A stretch of DNA of 64,000 nt from Burkholderia sp. IMCC1007 (GTDB lineage: Bacteria > Pseudomonadota > Gammaproteobacteria > Burkholderiales > Burkholderiaceae). Below, piece by piece: positions 62,729 through 64,000 of the stretch. The notes beneath the pieces were generated by a model that worked only from the letters and a program-made list of their open reading frames with translations, did not search any database and was not told where the DNA came from. The DNA lies in contig NZ_JAPVQY010000041.1 in the NCBI RefSeq assembly GCF_027257875.1, positions 1 through 64,000 of the forward strand. Reading direction: 5' to 3'. Made by a program: the position numbers and the translations under genes. Position 1 is the first letter of the stretch, and each line of letters begins with the position of its first letter.

Positions 62729-64000
62729 ACCGCTCACGCTAGATCCGATTACCCTCGAGGTGGTACGCAACAAGCTTGACGGTATTGCCAACGAGATGGA
62801 GCTGACGCTACTGCGCAGTTCATTTTCGCCGATCGTCAAGGAAGGCCTTGACGCCTCTGCTGGCCTGTTCACAGCAACAGGTGACTCACTCGCCAATGCC
62901 TGTGCTATTCCCGCGCACCTGGGCAGCCTGATTCCGGCGATCGCCGAGATTATCAAGAAGTACCCGACTGCATCAATGAAAGAAGGCGACGCCTATCTCC
63001 TGAATGATCCTTACCATGGCGGCTCGCATCTTCCGGATATCGCAGTAGTGATGCCGATCTTTTCACAGGGTTCGATCGTCGCCCTCGCTGCAACGATTAC
63101 GCACCATCAGGATGTCGGCGGTGTTGCGCCGGGGTCTGTGCCCACCGACGCGACCGAGATTTATCAGGAAGGGATCCGGATTCCCCCGTTGAAGCTGCTT
63201 GACAAAGGCGAGTACAACGAGACCCTCGTCAGTCTTCTCAAGCTAAACGTCCGGATTCCCGAAATGTTCATGGGCGATCTGAATGCTGAGCTCGCGGCAT
63301 GCAAGGTCGGGACACGACGCGTAGCGGAGTTGGCAACGACGTACGGTCCAGAACGGCTTTGCGCGATGTTCGATGAATTGCTCAACCGATCGGAAATCCT
63401 GACGAGGCAGGCTGTTCGAAAATTGCCACAGGGGACGTTTCGCCACGTCGACTATCTCGACAACGATGGCATCGAGTTGGATAAAGGCGTTCGCATTGAA
63501 GTCGCGGTCAGCGTCGTTGACGATCACATCACGTTCGATTTCACTGGAACAGGTGCACAAACGAAGGGACCCGTGAACTGTGTCCGTTCGGCAGTTCAGT
63601 CCGCGGCCTATTACGCTGTCAGAGCACTGACGGATCCGGACATTCCGGGAAACGGCGGATGCTTCCGGGCAGTTTCGCTCGTGCTGCCTGAGGGCTCGGT
63701 TGTGAATCCTGTCGAGCCTGCTCCTGTGAATGCACGCGGCGCAACGATGAAACGAATTGCTGGCTGCATGATCAGTGCGTTGGCCCAAGCACTTCCCGAC
63801 CGTGTGCCGGCAACTTCCGGATCTGAGTTGCTGGTCATGGCATTCGGCGGCAAATTCTCCAACGGCGCGCGATTTGTAGTCGGAGATCTTGTGGCGGCCG
63901 GCGCGGGCGCCGCTCGAGGCCATGATGGCGTGGATGTCATTGAGACTGATATGACCAATTGCATGAACTTGCCTGCTGAGGCAATGGAAATGGAAGCCCC
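62715..64000 (+). CDS. Hydantoinase/oxoprolinase subunit B (HyuB), partial
   Basis: The frame starts at the ATG at 62715, inside the end of hyuA, and is open to the window edge, giving about 428 residues of a family usually near 550-600. Typical blocks are LDPITLEVVRNKLDGIANEM, LLRSSFSPIVKEGLDAS and GDAYLLNDPYHGGSHLPDI. FTGTGAQTKGPVNC and NPVEPAPVNARG follow. It pairs with HyuA as the second subunit of the ATP-dependent hydrolase. The C-terminus is outside the window, so the completeness of the gene cannot be judged. Confidence 0.93.
   Translation, partial: MNANEPLTLDPITLEVVRNKLDGIANEMELTLLRSSFSPIVKEGLDASAGLFTATGDSLANACAIPAHLGSLIPAIAEIIKKYPTASMKEGDAYLLNDPYHGGSHLPDIAVVMPIFSQGSIVALAATITHHQDVGGVAPGSVPTDATEIYQEGIRIPPLKLLDKGEYNETLVSLLKLNVRIPEMFMGDLNAELAACKVGTRRVAELATTYGPERLCAMFDELLNRSEILTRQAVRKLPQGTFRHVDYLDNDGIELDKGVRIEVAVSVVDDHITFDFTGTGAQTKGPVNCVRSAVQSAAYYAVRALTDPDIPGNGGCFRAVSLVLPEGSVVNPVEPAPVNARGATMKRIAGCMISALAQALPDRVPATSGSELLVMAFGGKFSNGARFVVGDLVAAGAGAARGHDGVDVIETDMTNCMNLPAEAMEMEA

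Noticed and set aside
1..64000. CRISPR arrays, prophage or anti-phage defence genes, tRNA attachment sites
   Set aside because: I looked for regularly spaced direct repeats, phage structural or integrase genes and tRNA-like cloverleafs and saw none.

Overview
The window looks like accessory DNA from a Burkholderia-type betaproteobacterium (Burkholderia sensu lato or a close relative). The evidence is the general porins of the Burkholderia type, the EtfB/EtfA/ETF-QO proteins, a small Burkholderia-type hypothetical protein, many LysR/AraC/MarR regulators next to catabolic operons, and a mixed set of IS3, IS5, IS66, IS91 and IS110 elements or remnants. I see no tRNA, rRNA, CRISPR array, replication or conjugation gene. 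The first base is the terminal repeat of an insertion sequence, which suggests an assembly or contig edge there.

Layout. 1-7.9 kb: an IS3-family element that cuts a porin gene, an aromatic-acid type MFS transporter, decayed IS91 and cation-diffusion-facilitator remnants, an atypical NRAMP transporter and an intact IS5 element with a TTAG duplication. 8-15.2 kb: a FadL-type outer-membrane channel, a small hypothetical gene, a large indolepyruvate:ferredoxin-type oxidoreductase behind an intrinsic terminator, and an AraC regulator. 15.6-23.6 kb: a tight nine-gene operon (gentisate-dioxygenase-like bicupin, SMP-30 lactonase, SDR, DRE-TIM metallolyase, two 3-hydroxyanthranilate-dioxygenase-like cupins with Cys4 sites, flavodoxin, flavodoxin/ferredoxin reductase and a protein I do not recognise). 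I cannot match it to a known pathway. 24.2-25.2 kb: a LysR regulator.

26.0-41.1 kb: a second catabolic locus: OhrR-like MarR, FMN/FAD ene-reductase, LysR, flavin reductase, RutA-like monooxygenase, NCS1 permease, PuuE/imidase-like hydrolase, a broken SDR, a cysteine amidohydrolase of the N-carbamoylsarcosine/maleamate type, a porin, a CoA-transferase, an HMG-CoA-lyase-like enzyme and a LeuCD-type hydratase. Read together, these suggest oxidation and opening of a nitrogen heterocycle or cyclic imide to a maleate-type diacid, then hydration, CoA activation and C-C cleavage. 41.1-44.2 kb is a graveyard of IS elements in which an intact IS3 element sits inside an IS110 transposase gene.

44.4-54.6 kb is a GC-rich block: etfBA, a CitE-type lyase, ETF-quinone oxidoreductase, a broken MFS gene, a CoA-transferase, an acyl-CoA dehydrogenase, a mesaconyl/itaconyl-CoA hydratase-like protein and a LysR regulator. 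It resembles itaconate/methylsuccinate degradation loci but carries its own electron-transfer flavoprotein chain. 55.5-57.0 kb has a DadA-like amino-acid dehydrogenase under a tandem glycine riboswitch. 57.2-64 kb has a LysR regulator divergent from an ene-reductase, a PotD-like binding protein and hydantoinase/oxoprolinase subunits A and B; the last gene runs off the window.
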